28,070 nt of DNA from an uncultured Corynebacterium sp. (GCF_943914015.1 NZ_CALUAK010000025.1:1-28070); one strand, 5' to 3'; positions 1 to 8,160 are shown, counted from the stretch's first letter. Numbers and translations: made by a program. The notes: generated from the sequence alone by a model not told the origin.

Positions 1-314
1 TGCAGGCCACCCGGCACGCCTCCGCTGTGGGTGCGTGGGCCGTGTGGCTGTGGTCTATGTCGACGGCCATCAGTGCAGCCTGTGCCGTGTTTATCCACCC
101 CAGCGCGACGCAACCGAGCCCCGCCACCATCGGCATCGCCGTCTCACTTGCCACGGTGTTCGTCGCCTCGGGACTGTGGGCCCCTCGCGTAGCCAACATG
201 CCTCCCACCACCATCGCAGCCCTGGAGAAGCTGGAAAGCGCATGCGTCATCATCGCGCTTCCCCTCGGACTGCACCTGGCCGGTGTGTTTGCAGCCATTC
301 GGGGGCTGGGCTGA
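1..314 (+). CDS. eccD: ESX/type VII secretion integral membrane protein EccD, C-terminal fragment
   Basis: The reading frame is open from the left window edge (first full codon at position 3) to TGA at 312-314, so only about the last 103 residues are seen. EccD is the polytopic membrane subunit that forms the channel vestibule of type VII secretion systems. The visible part has two or three hydrophobic segments (around AAIS..AVFI, GIAVSLATVFVASG and CVIIALPLGLHLAGVF) joined by a basic/proline loop, and ends in a short GLG tail. A final helix after an ALEKLES-type amphipathic stretch is usual for EccD C-termini. The stop overlaps the mycP start (ATGA), so the two are probably translationally coupled. 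The identification leans on the adjoining mycP and eccB; the fragment alone is weak evidence. Confidence 0.72.
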   Translation, partial: QATRHASAVGAWAVWLWSMSTAISAACAVFIHPSATQPSPATIGIAVSLATVFVASGLWAPRVANMPPTTIAALEKLESACVIIALPLGLHLAGVFAAIRGLG

Positions 315-1498
315 TGCGCGCCCGTCGCCTAGCTGCCCTCACCATCACCACGGCTTTCGTGCTGGGTGCCGCGCCCGCCACAGCCCAAGAGGCCACCGAG
401 CCGCCTGCCGAACCAACCACGTCAACGCCTGTGTGCCCTGGTGGGGATCCTCTCCCCGTCCCCGCAGGCCCTGCCGATGTCGCCCGCGCCAGCGCGCTGT
501 CCGCATCCTTGCACGAGGCTCACCGCTTCGCCACCGGCGCCGGGGTCACCGTCGCTGTCATCGACACGGGAGTGACCCCGCACCCGCTGCTCCCCGAGCT
601 TGTCGACGCAGGCAGCTTCTTGGAACCGCCGTATTCTTCCTCCGGCGCGCTCACCGACTGCGAGGGCCACGGCACCGCCGTCGCCAGCATCATCGGGCTA
701 CGTACCCCGACGGACACAGGCTCCGACCGGGAACGCCCCGTCGGAGTCGCCCCCGGCGTGCGAATCATCGCCATCAAACAATCCGAGACGAAAAACGGTG
801 GCACCCTGGATAGCCTCGGTCACGCCATTGACCGGGCCCTCGATGAGCACGCCGACGTCATTAACCTCTCCGTGTCCTCCTGCCTTCCCAGCTCTGCCAC
901 ACTCGCGCCCGGAGTGCTGCAGGAGGCAGTCGAGCGGGCGGAACGTGAGGGAACAGTCATCGTCGCGGCCGCGGGGAATATCACCGCCGATTGCCCCGCC
1001 GATTCTGTCAGCTACCCCGCCCACTTCCCCACCGTTATTGCCGTGAGCGCTTTGAATACCCCGGCGACGGTGGCCGAGTACTCACTCGGCCTCAGCGGGA
1101 AGCACCCCGTTGGCGCGCCGGGCTCCATCACGGTGTCTGCGTCCACCGGCGGACAAGGCTATGCGACGGCAACAGATAAGACGGAGTTTCGTGGCACGAG
1201 CTTTGCGGCACCCGTCGTCACCGGCTTTGTCGCACTACTCAAGGAACGCCATCCCCGCGCCACACCGACAGAGCTGCGTGCCATGGTCTATTCCTCCGCG
1301 CATCCGGTGACGGGGGCACTTGATGTTGAGGGGAGCGTCGACAAGCTACAAGGAGCAGAACCACGCGCACGCCGCGCGGACACCGTCTCCCCAGAAACAC
1401 CGGGTAAGACAGCGGGGTGGGAGCCACTCACAGTGCTCGTGGCCGTGGCTGTCGCCGGGCTTATGGGAGCAGCGACGCGGAGGCCTGCTCGACGCTGA
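314..1498 (+). CDS. mycP: Type VII secretion-associated serine protease mycosin (MycP)
   Basis: Membrane-anchored subtilisin-like protease that stabilises ESX secretion complexes and processes substrates outside the plasma membrane; 394 residues. The N-terminal signal peptide ends around ATAQ (residues 21-25). The triad is visible: Asp84 in VIDTGV, His119 in GHGTAV and Ser296 in GTSFAAP, with the oxyanion Asn222 in AAAGN. Several Cys (41, 116, 190, 227) suggest disulfides, as in other mycosins. A C-terminal hydrophobic helix (about 371-387) followed by RRPARR anchors the protein. ATG 314 is chosen because it overlaps the eccD stop as ATGA and gives a clean signal peptide; the longer upstream reading in this frame is antisense-like and overlaps eccD. 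The 3' end overlaps convergent eccB by 38 bp. Confidence 0.93.
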   Translation: MRARRLAALTITTAFVLGAAPATAQEATEPPAEPTTSTPVCPGGDPLPVPAGPADVARASALSASLHEAHRFATGAGVTVAVIDTGVTPHPLLPELVDAGSFLEPPYSSSGALTDCEGHGTAVASIIGLRTPTDTGSDRERPVGVAPGVRIIAIKQSETKNGGTLDSLGHAIDRALDEHADVINLSVSSCLPSSATLAPGVLQEAVERAEREGTVIVAAAGNITADCPADSVSYPAHFPTVIAVSALNTPATVAEYSLGLSGKHPVGAPGSITVSASTGGQGYATATDKTEFRGTSFAAPVVTGFVALLKERHPRATPTELRAMVYSSAHPVTGALDVEGSVDKLQGAEPRARRADTVSPETPGKTAGWEPLTVLVAVAVAGLMGAATRRPARR

Positions 1499-2789
1499 GC
1501 TCCGCACCGCGGGGCAAAAGGGCAACCACCGGCCAGGGGGCAGGAGTCGCGCGCTCGACGCCGAGCGCCGGTGCGGAGGCTGCGGGAACCGGGAAATACG
1601 TCCCTGTCTCACCAACGATGACCGCGCCGTCACCAACCGTGACCGCCATGCCACCCGGGCGCGTGGCCGAAAACCGGGTGGCCACGCTCGTCCCCGCAAT
1701 CCCGATCCCCGGCGGCAGGGACCGCTCCGCGGGAAACACCCCGACGGCGGGCGGGTCCAGCGACACACCCGCAGGACCCGCTGTGGGGAACAAGCCCCAC
1801 GCACGATCAGACGCGAGGCCCGTCGCATGCTGCGTAACACACACCGTATCGGCCGGACTAACCGGCACAAACATGCCCTTCTCCGCGAGCAGTGGCACAT
1901 CCTCCTCGGCCAGCGCCTGCCCCCGCAGCTCCTCCGGCGACACCTCCTGCATCCCCACACCGAGTTCCCGGAGAATCTCCGACTGAAACGCCGTGAGCGG
2001 GGTCAACCCCGACCCACCATCAAGCCACAACCCATCGTCGGCGCGGAGAACCTGCGCCGAGGACAACGCGCGCACCCCATCGATGGAAGGAAGCTCCGGC
2101 AGAATATCGAGGACCTCCGCCGGAGGCTCCCACGCGCCCGCCGCCTGCGGGATCCCCAGATGGCGGCGCACCGTCGCACCCACCGCCGACTCCGCCGGGG
2201 GCAGCTTCCGCCTCCCCGCCGCCGACACAAGATACTCATCGCCTCCCACCCGGGCGAGAAGGAACTCCCCCGGCGCGGTCACCGGAGGATCAGCAAGCCC
2301 CTCCGTCACGTGCGTCTCCCCCGACCCCGACGTGCATGCCGACCACGTCGACTCTGAGCCTGGATCCCCCGTGGCAAGCATCCCCGGGGCGCCGGGAATG
2401 CCCACCGGGGGACCGAACTGAGCGTGGGCGAGGACCTCATCCGCCCCACGAACAGGATCTACCGGACTACCTGCGATAAGACGCGCAGAAGTGAGGTTGA
2501 GCACCGGATGGTACGTCTCCCCCACCCGGACGTACAGGCCACCAGATTCCGCCCGCACGATCGGGGCATCGCCCGGATCCGCGCGCGGTTTGAACATCGC
2601 CATCGCCCCCGCGCCCAGCGCAAACAGCGCGCAAGCGATAACGCCCAAGACGAGGCTTCGGCGGAGCCTGGCGAGCGGATCGTGGATCATGCGGGCATCG
2701 GCAAAAATAAGCGCGTGCTCTGCCCTCCGGACCAAAAATTTATAACCTGAGACCTGCGGTTTCGTGGTTGGCGCGAGTATATGTGCCAT
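1461..2789 (-). CDS. eccB: Type VII secretion protein EccB
   Basis: EccB is a core subunit of the ESX membrane complex, with a short cytosolic N-terminus, one membrane helix and a large extracytoplasmic repeat domain. This 442-residue protein starts with the family signature QVSGYKFLVRRAEHAL (residues 12-27) and MIHDPLARLRRS, then one membrane helix (about 45-65), then an extracytoplasmic domain with two Cys (SACTSG and DTVCVTQ) that probably form the disulfide seen in EccB structures. The length matches the roughly 450-500 usual for the family. ATG 2789 is preceded by a GAGGGGG ribosome site seven bases upstream. The gene lies head-on to mycP and ends inside it; it does not share an operon with mycP/eccD. 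Confidence 0.92.
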   Translation of the reverse strand: MAHILAPTTKPQVSGYKFLVRRAEHALIFADARMIHDPLARLRRSLVLGVIACALFALGAGAMAMFKPRADPGDAPIVRAESGGLYVRVGETYHPVLNLTSARLIAGSPVDPVRGADEVLAHAQFGPPVGIPGAPGMLATGDPGSESTWSACTSGSGETHVTEGLADPPVTAPGEFLLARVGGDEYLVSAAGRRKLPPAESAVGATVRRHLGIPQAAGAWEPPAEVLDILPELPSIDGVRALSSAQVLRADDGLWLDGGSGLTPLTAFQSEILRELGVGMQEVSPEELRGQALAEEDVPLLAEKGMFVPVSPADTVCVTQHATGLASDRAWGLFPTAGPAGVSLDPPAVGVFPAERSLPPGIGIAGTSVATRFSATRPGGMAVTVGDGAVIVGETGTYFPVPAASAPALGVERATPAPWPVVALLPRGAELSVEQASASLLP

Positions 2790-2899
2790 GCGTTTCCCCC
2801 TCGATTTTTCCCCTGATTATTGGTGTTTTCTGGGTTCAGAATAACCCTGGGTGGCCGGGGCTGCAACGGGAACGCGAACGGTAGAGTGCGCCCTCACAA

Positions 2900-2952
2900 A
2901 ACAACAGCTGGCGGGGTATAACGCAGCAACACTGCAGCGTTATACCCCGCCA
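2900..2952 (-). terminator. Intrinsic terminator after the DUF6541 gene
   Basis: A perfect 16-bp inverted repeat (2909-2924 and 2937-2952, arm TGGCGGGGTATAACGC) with a 12-nt loop that can pair three more bases. Read on the minus strand it is followed by the T-rich GTTGTTTTG. It begins 14 bp past the stop of the 2966-5362 gene. Confidence 0.8.
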
Positions 2953-2965
2953 AATGGCAGGAGGA

Positions 2966-5362
2966 CTAGGGGGCGTCGGGCGGCGGCGGATCGTTATCCG
3001 GGATGCCGTCCGGGGTGAAATCACCAGGAACCGGGGTTGGCGCTGGACGGACCTCACCCTTGACCTGGGGCAGTTGGGATTTTTCCGGCATCGTTGCCTC
3101 CGGGCGGTGGTAATACGGCTGGTTGATTTCCTGCGCCGTCTGAGCAAGCCCCTTTTGTCCCTTCGTGGGGACAGGTAGGAGGGGTTCGGGTGAATCGCCG
3201 GATTCCCGCATCCTCGTAATTTCCCCGTCGGTGAACTTCTCGTTGACCACGTAGATGGTCACGTTGTGGTCGCGGTACACGTCCGTCACACCGGGCGAAA
3301 GGTCCAGCCCGGGGATCCATTCCTCGTGAGTCTTCTGGAAGTCCCAGAAGTTGAAGGGGCTGGTGATGATGTAGTTGACGTCGAGGTCCTTCGCAGCTTC
3401 GTCGACGGTGTTGCGCAGCGACGGGTCACCGAAATTGCCGACTCCCAGGAGGTTGGGGTGGAAGTACAGCATCGTCGTGTCCGAGTCCGACATGGCGAAG
3501 GGCCAGTTGTAGTGGGTGAAGAATGCGGGCAGGCCGTTATAGGCATACATCCACCCGGAACCGTCGGCAGGATCGGAGAAGATCCGGTGCTCGTAAGCGT
3601 GCGGTTGCTCGGCAAGCCAACGCCAGGCCTTGAGGTCGTACTTGTTCACCATACGCTGGTCGCGTGAGTTGTTGACCGGCCAATCCAACTTGCCCTCGGT
3701 ACGGTTATCAACCGCCACCCACAGCGCAGCACCGGCGATGAGCCCCACGATGGTGGAGAGGACGATGGACAGCATGGACAGGCGACGCACCGGACCGAGG
3801 CAGATGAGGCGTACGACGACCGCTATCGCCGCGCCCGCATACGCCACGAGGATGAGCGCCACCGGCATGATAAGGCGGTGGGCTGCGTTGTAGTGAAGCC
3901 CACTGATGAGCGCCGTGAAGTCTCCCCACGCGCCGGTGAACAGGTGCATGGAGCTGACCGTGGCGGCCAGGCTGAACACGTAGAAGAGCGGCCCCCACAG
4001 GTTTCCGCGCCAGATGAGGATGATGACCATGCCGGCCAACCCCACCCACAGCAGCGGGAAGGAATCGAATCCAATCTCATCGGTGTGGCGGGTAGCCATC
4101 TCGAAAGCCGTTTCCCAGGCCCTCGTCGCGCTGAGGGAATCCGAATCGTCGAAGCTGACTACTTCCTCGGTCTGCGAGGAACCAGCAATGATCTGGGGCA
4201 GCAGGATGAGTGCGCCTGCCAGCCCCGTGGCGGCGAGGAGTCCGAGATCACGAAGACGGTACCCGACACCCTGCTGCCAGGAACGCGGCGTATGCGATGG
4301 CTTCCACACCAACCGTGTCAGCCACCAGAGCAGGAGAAGGATGACAACGTGCGTGGCCGGTGCCGGGTGGGTTTGCACGAGCCCGGCGAAGGCGAGGGCA
4401 GTGGCGAAAGCGCGCTTGGGAACCGCCGGAACGGACATGAAGGCGGACACAACGATGCCGATCATGGCCACGGCTGCCAGGTACGGCCACGCGCCGACGT
4501 AGTAGCCAATCCAGTGCAGAACGGGAACCACACCGACGAGAACCGCTGCGAAGCCCGCAGCAAGCTGGCTTGTCAGCCCGCGGGTGCCGACAACACGCCA
4601 CGCGAGCGCTGCGGCCGAGATCGGGAACAGGAGTCCGGGGAGTACTGCCGATGCGACGTTGAGGGACGCAATGGGCGTTAGGTCCGCATACTGGCCGATG
4701 AGGTAGGCCGTCGAGTGCCAGGCAGTGGGATAGTACAGCGGGTGTGCCGTTTCGGTGTTCTGCAGGATCCCCATCGCCGTGGGTGAGGCAATACCTGTTT
4801 CTTCAATAAAGCGGACAACGGAGGCGTGCCAGTGCGCGTCCCAGCCTTGGTACACGTTTTCCAGCCCGCCCCACGAGCGCCCAATCGCGTCGAGTGTCCT
4901 GGCGATGATGAAGTAGGCACCAGCGGCAACACCGACAGCAGGCAGAAGCCAGCGCTGATCAGAAATCGATCCCGGGCGCCAGGCCGGGTTGAGGCGGACA
5001 AAGTCAGAGGCGCGTCGGGCGGCACTCGCCGCAGGGATCACCGGCGGTTGCCCCACGTGCTGGCTCTCCGGGACAAGGGAGAAGTTTTTCGCCCGGTGAC
5101 GTCTACCAAAGTAGAAGGCGCCCCGCCACAGCGCTGCGAAGACGGCGATGAGAACACAGAACCACGCCACGGAGGTGGAGGTGTAGGAAATTCCAAGCGG
5201 GTGGAAAACGGCGGCGGCAATGCCGTAGACCCCGACCGAAACGGGAACAGCGCACATGGCTGAGGTCGGCGTGCGCAGCCCCGAGATCCAGCTTATGAGA
5301 AGGCCAGGAATGACACAGACAGCGATTGCTATAAGCGCTGTTTCCACCACGTAGCCCCACAT
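2966..5362 (-). CDS. DUF6541 family large polytopic membrane protein
   Basis: 798 residues. About residues 1-550 hold a dozen or so hydrophobic helices, starting with ETALIAIAVCVIPGLLISW. The remaining 245 or so residues form a soluble, probably extracytoplasmic domain rich in aromatic residues, ending in a proline/aspartate-rich tail (DNDPPPPDAP). The first large loop carries GWDAHWHASVVRFI and a YPTAWHS motif, which I associate with actinobacterial DUF6541 proteins. The architecture (multi-helix N-terminal half, loop acidic residue, soluble C-terminal domain) resembles GT-C glycosyltransferases of the mycolata envelope; that is inference and no reaction can be assigned. ATG 5362 has AAAGG abutting it; GTG at 5350 or 5347, with AGGATGTGGGG upstream, is an alternative start. 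It sits downstream of truA and beside the ESX genes. Confidence 0.8.
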   Translation of the reverse strand: MWGYVVETALIAIAVCVIPGLLISWISGLRTPTSAMCAVPVSVGVYGIAAAVFHPLGISYTSTSVAWFCVLIAVFAALWRGAFYFGRRHRAKNFSLVPESQHVGQPPVIPAASAARRASDFVRLNPAWRPGSISDQRWLLPAVGVAAGAYFIIARTLDAIGRSWGGLENVYQGWDAHWHASVVRFIEETGIASPTAMGILQNTETAHPLYYPTAWHSTAYLIGQYADLTPIASLNVASAVLPGLLFPISAAALAWRVVGTRGLTSQLAAGFAAVLVGVVPVLHWIGYYVGAWPYLAAVAMIGIVVSAFMSVPAVPKRAFATALAFAGLVQTHPAPATHVVILLLLWWLTRLVWKPSHTPRSWQQGVGYRLRDLGLLAATGLAGALILLPQIIAGSSQTEEVVSFDDSDSLSATRAWETAFEMATRHTDEIGFDSFPLLWVGLAGMVIILIWRGNLWGPLFYVFSLAATVSSMHLFTGAWGDFTALISGLHYNAAHRLIMPVALILVAYAGAAIAVVVRLICLGPVRRLSMLSIVLSTIVGLIAGAALWVAVDNRTEGKLDWPVNNSRDQRMVNKYDLKAWRWLAEQPHAYEHRIFSDPADGSGWMYAYNGLPAFFTHYNWPFAMSDSDTTMLYFHPNLLGVGNFGDPSLRNTVDEAAKDLDVNYIITSPFNFWDFQKTHEEWIPGLDLSPGVTDVYRDHNVTIYVVNEKFTDGEITRMRESGDSPEPLLPVPTKGQKGLAQTAQEINQPYYHRPEATMPEKSQLPQVKGEVRPAPTPVPGDFTPDGIPDNDPPPPDAP

Positions 5363-5386
5363 CCTTTGTTCGTTGCCTGTAAGTGA

Positions 5387-5417
5387 TATCTATCTCTCGG
5401 ACATCGTAGTCGGTCAA
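5387..5417 (-). promoter_or_regulatory. Candidate promoter of the DUF6541 gene
   Basis: On the minus strand a TTGACC box (5412-5417) and TAGATA (5387-5392) are separated by 19 bp, 25 bp before ATG 5362. The region upstream of it (5455-5505) is unusually AT-rich. Spacing is at the long end, so this is tentative. Confidence 0.33.
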
Positions 5418-5530
5418 CTGTGCCCACCACAGTAGGCGTGCCCACTAATTACTCCCCCAATGCACAAAAAAATTGCTTTGATTTTCTTATTTTTATTTAT
5501 TGCCACGTCGCCGGCATGTTCGCCCTGGTA

Positions 5531-6385
5531 CTACTCCACTTCGTCGGCGGTGCGCTTGCGACGCGTCGCCTCCGCTCGGCTCGCCAGTTCGTCATTGCTG
5601 GGGTACTCCACCCCGGTGAGGGTGAGCCCACACGCCGGTGCCACGGGCACATCGGCGGCGCGCTCGGAAAGGGTCAGCAGATGTGGGGCGAAAGACAGGT
5701 CACGTCTGCCCTCCCCCACTGCAAGACATGCCCCGACGAGGGAGCGAACCATCGACCAACAGAATGCATCGGCACTGATGCGCGCCAGGTAGGTCTGTGG
5801 TTCCCGCGGTGTCGAAATATCTTCCCAGGTGAACGACTCGACCGTACGGATAGTGGTGGCATGTGGCTTGTGCTTACACAGCGCTGCAAAGTCGTGCAGC
5901 CCGACAAAGGCCGATGCACATGCAGAAACCACGTCAATATCTACCGGCTTTTTCCAGGTCGCGGTATCAAACCGTCGTAACGGTAGTGGGCCGCCGGGGC
6001 GGGTGGTGACCCGGTACTCGTAGTGGCGACGCAGCGCCCCGAACCGTGCGTCGAAAGACTCCGGCGCAGCACTGACGGCGAGCAGCGAGATGTCATCGGG
6101 AAGCAGCTTGTTGAGGCGTCGCGTCAGTCGCGTCGGGTCGCCGTCGATGGAGCGCTGCTCGAGCCGATCGGCGGGGATCACCATGTTTGCGACCTGCCCC
6201 GTCGCGTGTACGCCTGCGTCTGTCCGCCCCGCGACGGTGAGCTGGTAGGAGCTGTCCAGACGAAGCACCAGGTGCAGCGCTTCTTCGATGGTCTGCTGCA
6301 CCGTCCTCAGCCCGCCTTTTTGCGTCGCCCAGCCGTGGAAGTTTGTCCCGTCGTAGGTGATGTCGAAGCGGAGGTTTACAGTCAT
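5531..6385 (-). CDS. truA: tRNA pseudouridine(38-40) synthase TruA
   Basis: TruA isomerises uridines 38-40 in the anticodon arm of many tRNAs to pseudouridine. The 284-residue protein shows the family landmarks: LRFDITYDGTNFHGWATQ near the N-terminus, the catalytic Asp in AGRTDAGVHATGQV (about residue 56), RRHYEYR, and FCWSMVRSLVGACLAVGEG in the C-terminal half. The C-terminal tail is basic and acidic (RAEATRRKRTADEVE). I prefer ATG 6385 to GTG 6391 because a TACACT -10 box lies eight bases upstream and no ribosome site is present, which fits a leaderless message. In many actinobacteria truA follows rplQ directly; here two small genes separate them. Confidence 0.95.
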   Translation of the reverse strand: MTVNLRFDITYDGTNFHGWATQKGGLRTVQQTIEEALHLVLRLDSSYQLTVAGRTDAGVHATGQVANMVIPADRLEQRSIDGDPTRLTRRLNKLLPDDISLLAVSAAPESFDARFGALRRHYEYRVTTRPGGPLPLRRFDTATWKKPVDIDVVSACASAFVGLHDFAALCKHKPHATTIRTVESFTWEDISTPREPQTYLARISADAFCWSMVRSLVGACLAVGEGRRDLSFAPHLLTLSERAADVPVAPACGLTLTGVEYPSNDELASRAEATRRKRTADEVE

Positions 6386-6393
6386 AAACACAC

Positions 6394-6399
6394 AGTGTA
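6394..6399 (-). promoter_or_regulatory. -10 box of a probable leaderless truA promoter
   Basis: TACACT fits the corynebacterial TAnnnT -10 pattern and ends eight bases before ATG 6385. No Shine-Dalgarno sequence lies between. No good -35 is visible. Confidence 0.4.
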
Positions 6400-6433
6400 G
6401 TGGGCGCCCGACCGCGCCCCGACCTTCGTGGTT

Positions 6434-6640
6434 CTACTTCGCCTTACAGGTCGATATCCCGAGTGCGCTGTAGATCGGGCACACACCGATTGCCGCCGTA
6501 GCACCCATCACCGCCGCCACAGCAAGCAACCCAATCTGCGCCACAGATTTCGGCTTGGCGACACCCAGCGCCAGCCCTGCAGCTCCTGTGGCAATTCCCC
6601 CGCGTACCACACGGTCGACCGCCGACTCATTCGCCTTCAT
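6434..6640 (-). CDS. Small DUF2892 (YgaP-like) membrane protein
   Basis: 68 residues with two hydrophobic segments (GGIATGAAGLALGVA and IGLLAVAAVMGATAAIG) and the terminal CPIYSALGISTC motif typical of the YgaP-like transmembrane family (DUF2892). Members occur alone or fused to rhodanese domains and are linked to sulfur or persulfide handling; the paired C-terminal cysteines are kept here, but no rhodanese gene is nearby. ATG 6640 has a strong GAGGAGG site four bases upstream. The gene lies between truA and the divergent secreted-protein gene, so it probably has its own promoter. The molecular function is unknown. Confidence 0.85.
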   Translation of the reverse strand: MKANESAVDRVVRGGIATGAAGLALGVAKPKSVAQIGLLAVAAVMGATAAIGVCPIYSALGISTCKAK

Positions 6641-6652
6641 AGTTCCTCCTCA

Positions 6653-6669
6653 GTAGAAGTAGTTTCTAC
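6653..6669. promoter_or_regulatory. Inverted repeat upstream of the DUF2892 gene
   Basis: Six-base arms GTAGAA and TTCTAC flank a 5-bp centre (6653-6658 and 6664-6669), immediately upstream of the ribosome site of the gene starting at 6640. This could be an operator or a weak leader hairpin; no regulator can be named. Confidence 0.35.
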
Positions 6670-6860
6670 CTTCAGTACATTCTCTTCCGCGATGTAGTTC
6701 CCCCATTTCCTCACATCATCAATGCTGACTGCGCAGCGCCTCAGCTACACCACAGCCTGTTGTGCTGCTTACCCAACATTCCTTGAGTTTGCCCTGTAGC
6801 ATATCTATTTGCCCACCACTTTCGGCTCACTGCATTGCCAATTCGATTACGGAGATTTTC

Positions 6861-7478
6861 ATGCGGACGTTCAATGTTCCTCTTGCTCTTATTCCTCTTG
6901 TCGCCATCAGCGCTACTGCTCTTGTGGCTCCAGCCAACGCTGCCTCGGTTCGCATCGAAGGTGAAACCTGCAGGTACGCGTACAACGCCTCGGAAATGAA
7001 ATACTTCAACGCCAGTGGGATCAGCCCTCGCGCCACCATGGATTGGAAAGAAGCACAGTCGTTCTATGCCTCTTCAACCAGCGAACTGGAACGGGATAGG
7101 CAGGGCTTAAAGAATCTCGAGGAGGACTACAAGAACGGTCTCTACCTCGATAAGAACAAGGACAGAAAGAAAGCAGAGCAGCAGTATCTCAGCGAAGTCA
7201 ACGCTATCAAGGCGGACATCAAGGCTAAGGAAACACTGCAGACCGTGGCTCAGAAGTGCGCTGCCGGTGAGGATTTCAACGATCCGGATGCCCAGAATTT
7301 CCTTCCCGACCCGACAAACAACAACCAGGATTCAAAGCCTGGCACGGATTCCGCCCTCAGCACCGAAGATGGTGAACTAAATGGCGCGGGAATTGGTGTT
7401 GTTGTGGCCGGCGTCATCGCCGTGCTCATCGCTGTAGCTGCAGCCGCTTTCCCGCAGCTGCAGGCTATGCTTGGCTAA
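6861..7478 (+). CDS. Secreted, C-terminally membrane-anchored protein of unknown function
   Basis: 205 residues. A signal peptide (MRTFNVPLALIPLVAISATALVAPANA) ends near residue 27. The mature part has two cysteines (ETCRYAY and AQKCAAG) that could form a disulfide bracketing a lysine/glutamate-rich, probably coiled-coil region (about 58-130). An Asn/Asp/Pro-rich linker and a C-terminal hydrophobic helix (GIGVVVAGVIAVLIAVAAAAF) ending close to the C-terminus follow. This looks like a surface protein exposed outside the membrane and held by a tail helix. ATG 6861 has GGAG six bases upstream; the longer in-frame reading from 6762 lacks a ribosome site and spoils the signal peptide. I recognise no family. 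A terminator follows 17 bp downstream, so it is monocistronic. Confidence 0.82.
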   Translation: MRTFNVPLALIPLVAISATALVAPANAASVRIEGETCRYAYNASEMKYFNASGISPRATMDWKEAQSFYASSTSELERDRQGLKNLEEDYKNGLYLDKNKDRKKAEQQYLSEVNAIKADIKAKETLQTVAQKCAAGEDFNDPDAQNFLPDPTNNNQDSKPGTDSALSTEDGELNGAGIGVVVAGVIAVLIAVAAAAFPQLQAMLG

Positions 7479-7494
7479 ACGCTCCTCACACTCT

Positions 7495-7521
7495 AACGCG
7501 CCTCTTTTGAGGCGCGTTTTT
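7495..7521 (+). terminator. Intrinsic terminator after the secreted-protein gene
   Basis: Perfect stem AACGCGCCTC/GAGGCGCGTT (7495-7504, 7509-7518) with a TTTT loop and a T-tract to 7521. Confidence 0.9.
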
Positions 7522-7587
7522 ACTTCCACGAGCAAAGCGGTAGCCCCGCTTAAGCGGTGAGGGGAGGTGCGGGTGGGCGTCGACAAG

Positions 7588-7621
7588 CTAAAAAATCCCC
7601 CGCACACGTGGTGCGGGGGAT
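7588..7621 (-). terminator. Intrinsic terminator of the infA-rplQ cluster
   Basis: Perfect 11-bp stem (7595-7605 with 7611-7621) and a 5-nt loop; on the minus strand it is followed by a T-run, 15 bp past the rplQ stop. Just beyond the T-run lies the 14-mer GGGCGTCGACAAGC (plus-strand reading, 7575-7588), also found beyond the rplO terminator. Confidence 0.9.
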
Positions 7622-7635
7622 GAAGAAAAAGAGAA

Positions 7636-8160
7636 TTACTTCTCGTCCTCGGTGGCCTCTTCCTTAGCCTCGGCCTCAGCCTCAGCGTCGGTGGCGGGCT
7701 CAGCCTCGACCTCGGGGGCTTCCTCAGCCTTGGTTTCCTCGGCCTTCTCAGCCTTCTTGGAGGCTGCGGCGCGGGTTGCGCGCTCAGCTTCCTTGGAAAC
7801 GGTGGGCTCGAGAACCAGGGAGATCTGGGAGATGGAAGCGCCGTCGCCCTTGCGCTGGCCGAGCTTCACGATGCGGGTGTAACCGCCCTCGCGCCCCTCG
7901 AACCGGGGGGCGAGCTCGTTGAACAGGTAGGTAACGACCTGCTTGTCAGCGATCTTCTTGAGAACGTTGCGACGATCAGCAACCGTGCCTGCCTTGGCCT
8001 TGGTGATGATCTTCTCTACGTACGGGCGCAGCAGCTTAGCCTTGGCGTCCGTCGTCTTGATTGCGCCGTGCTCGATCAGCTGCGCAGCCAGGTTAGCCAG
8101 AATGTGCTTCTGGTTCTGGGCAGAGCCACCGAGACGCGGTCCCTTCTTCGGGGTTGGCAT
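7636..8160 (-). CDS. rplQ: 50S ribosomal protein L17
   Basis: Protein of the large ribosomal subunit near the exit tunnel; 174 residues. The first ~120 residues are a standard L17 (MPTPKKGPRLGGSAQNQK at the start, RRNVLKKI, FNELAPRFEGREGGYTRI). The last ~50 residues are an Ala/Glu/Lys-rich, low-complexity tail (AEEAPEVEAEPATDAEAEAE) that makes it longer than the ~120 residues of E. coli; such acidic tails are common in actinobacterial L17. ATG 8160 has GAGGAG eight bases upstream. It is the last gene of the cluster, 76 bp after rpoA, and is followed by a strong terminator. Confidence 0.97.
   Translation of the reverse strand: MPTPKKGPRLGGSAQNQKHILANLAAQLIEHGAIKTTDAKAKLLRPYVEKIITKAKAGTVADRRNVLKKIADKQVVTYLFNELAPRFEGREGGYTRIVKLGQRKGDGASISQISLVLEPTVSKEAERATRAAASKKAEKAEETKAEEAPEVEAEPATDAEAEAEAKEEATEDEK

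Noticed and set aside
1320..2357. 345-residue plus-strand ORF rich in Arg/His/Pro across the mycP-eccB junction
   Set aside because: Low-complexity composition typical of an out-of-frame reading of GC-rich DNA; eccB is well supported on the other strand.
7538..7560. 12-bp palindrome CCGCTTAAGCGG (7546-7557) as a regulatory site
   Set aside because: It lies between two convergent terminators, away from any start; no role can be supported.
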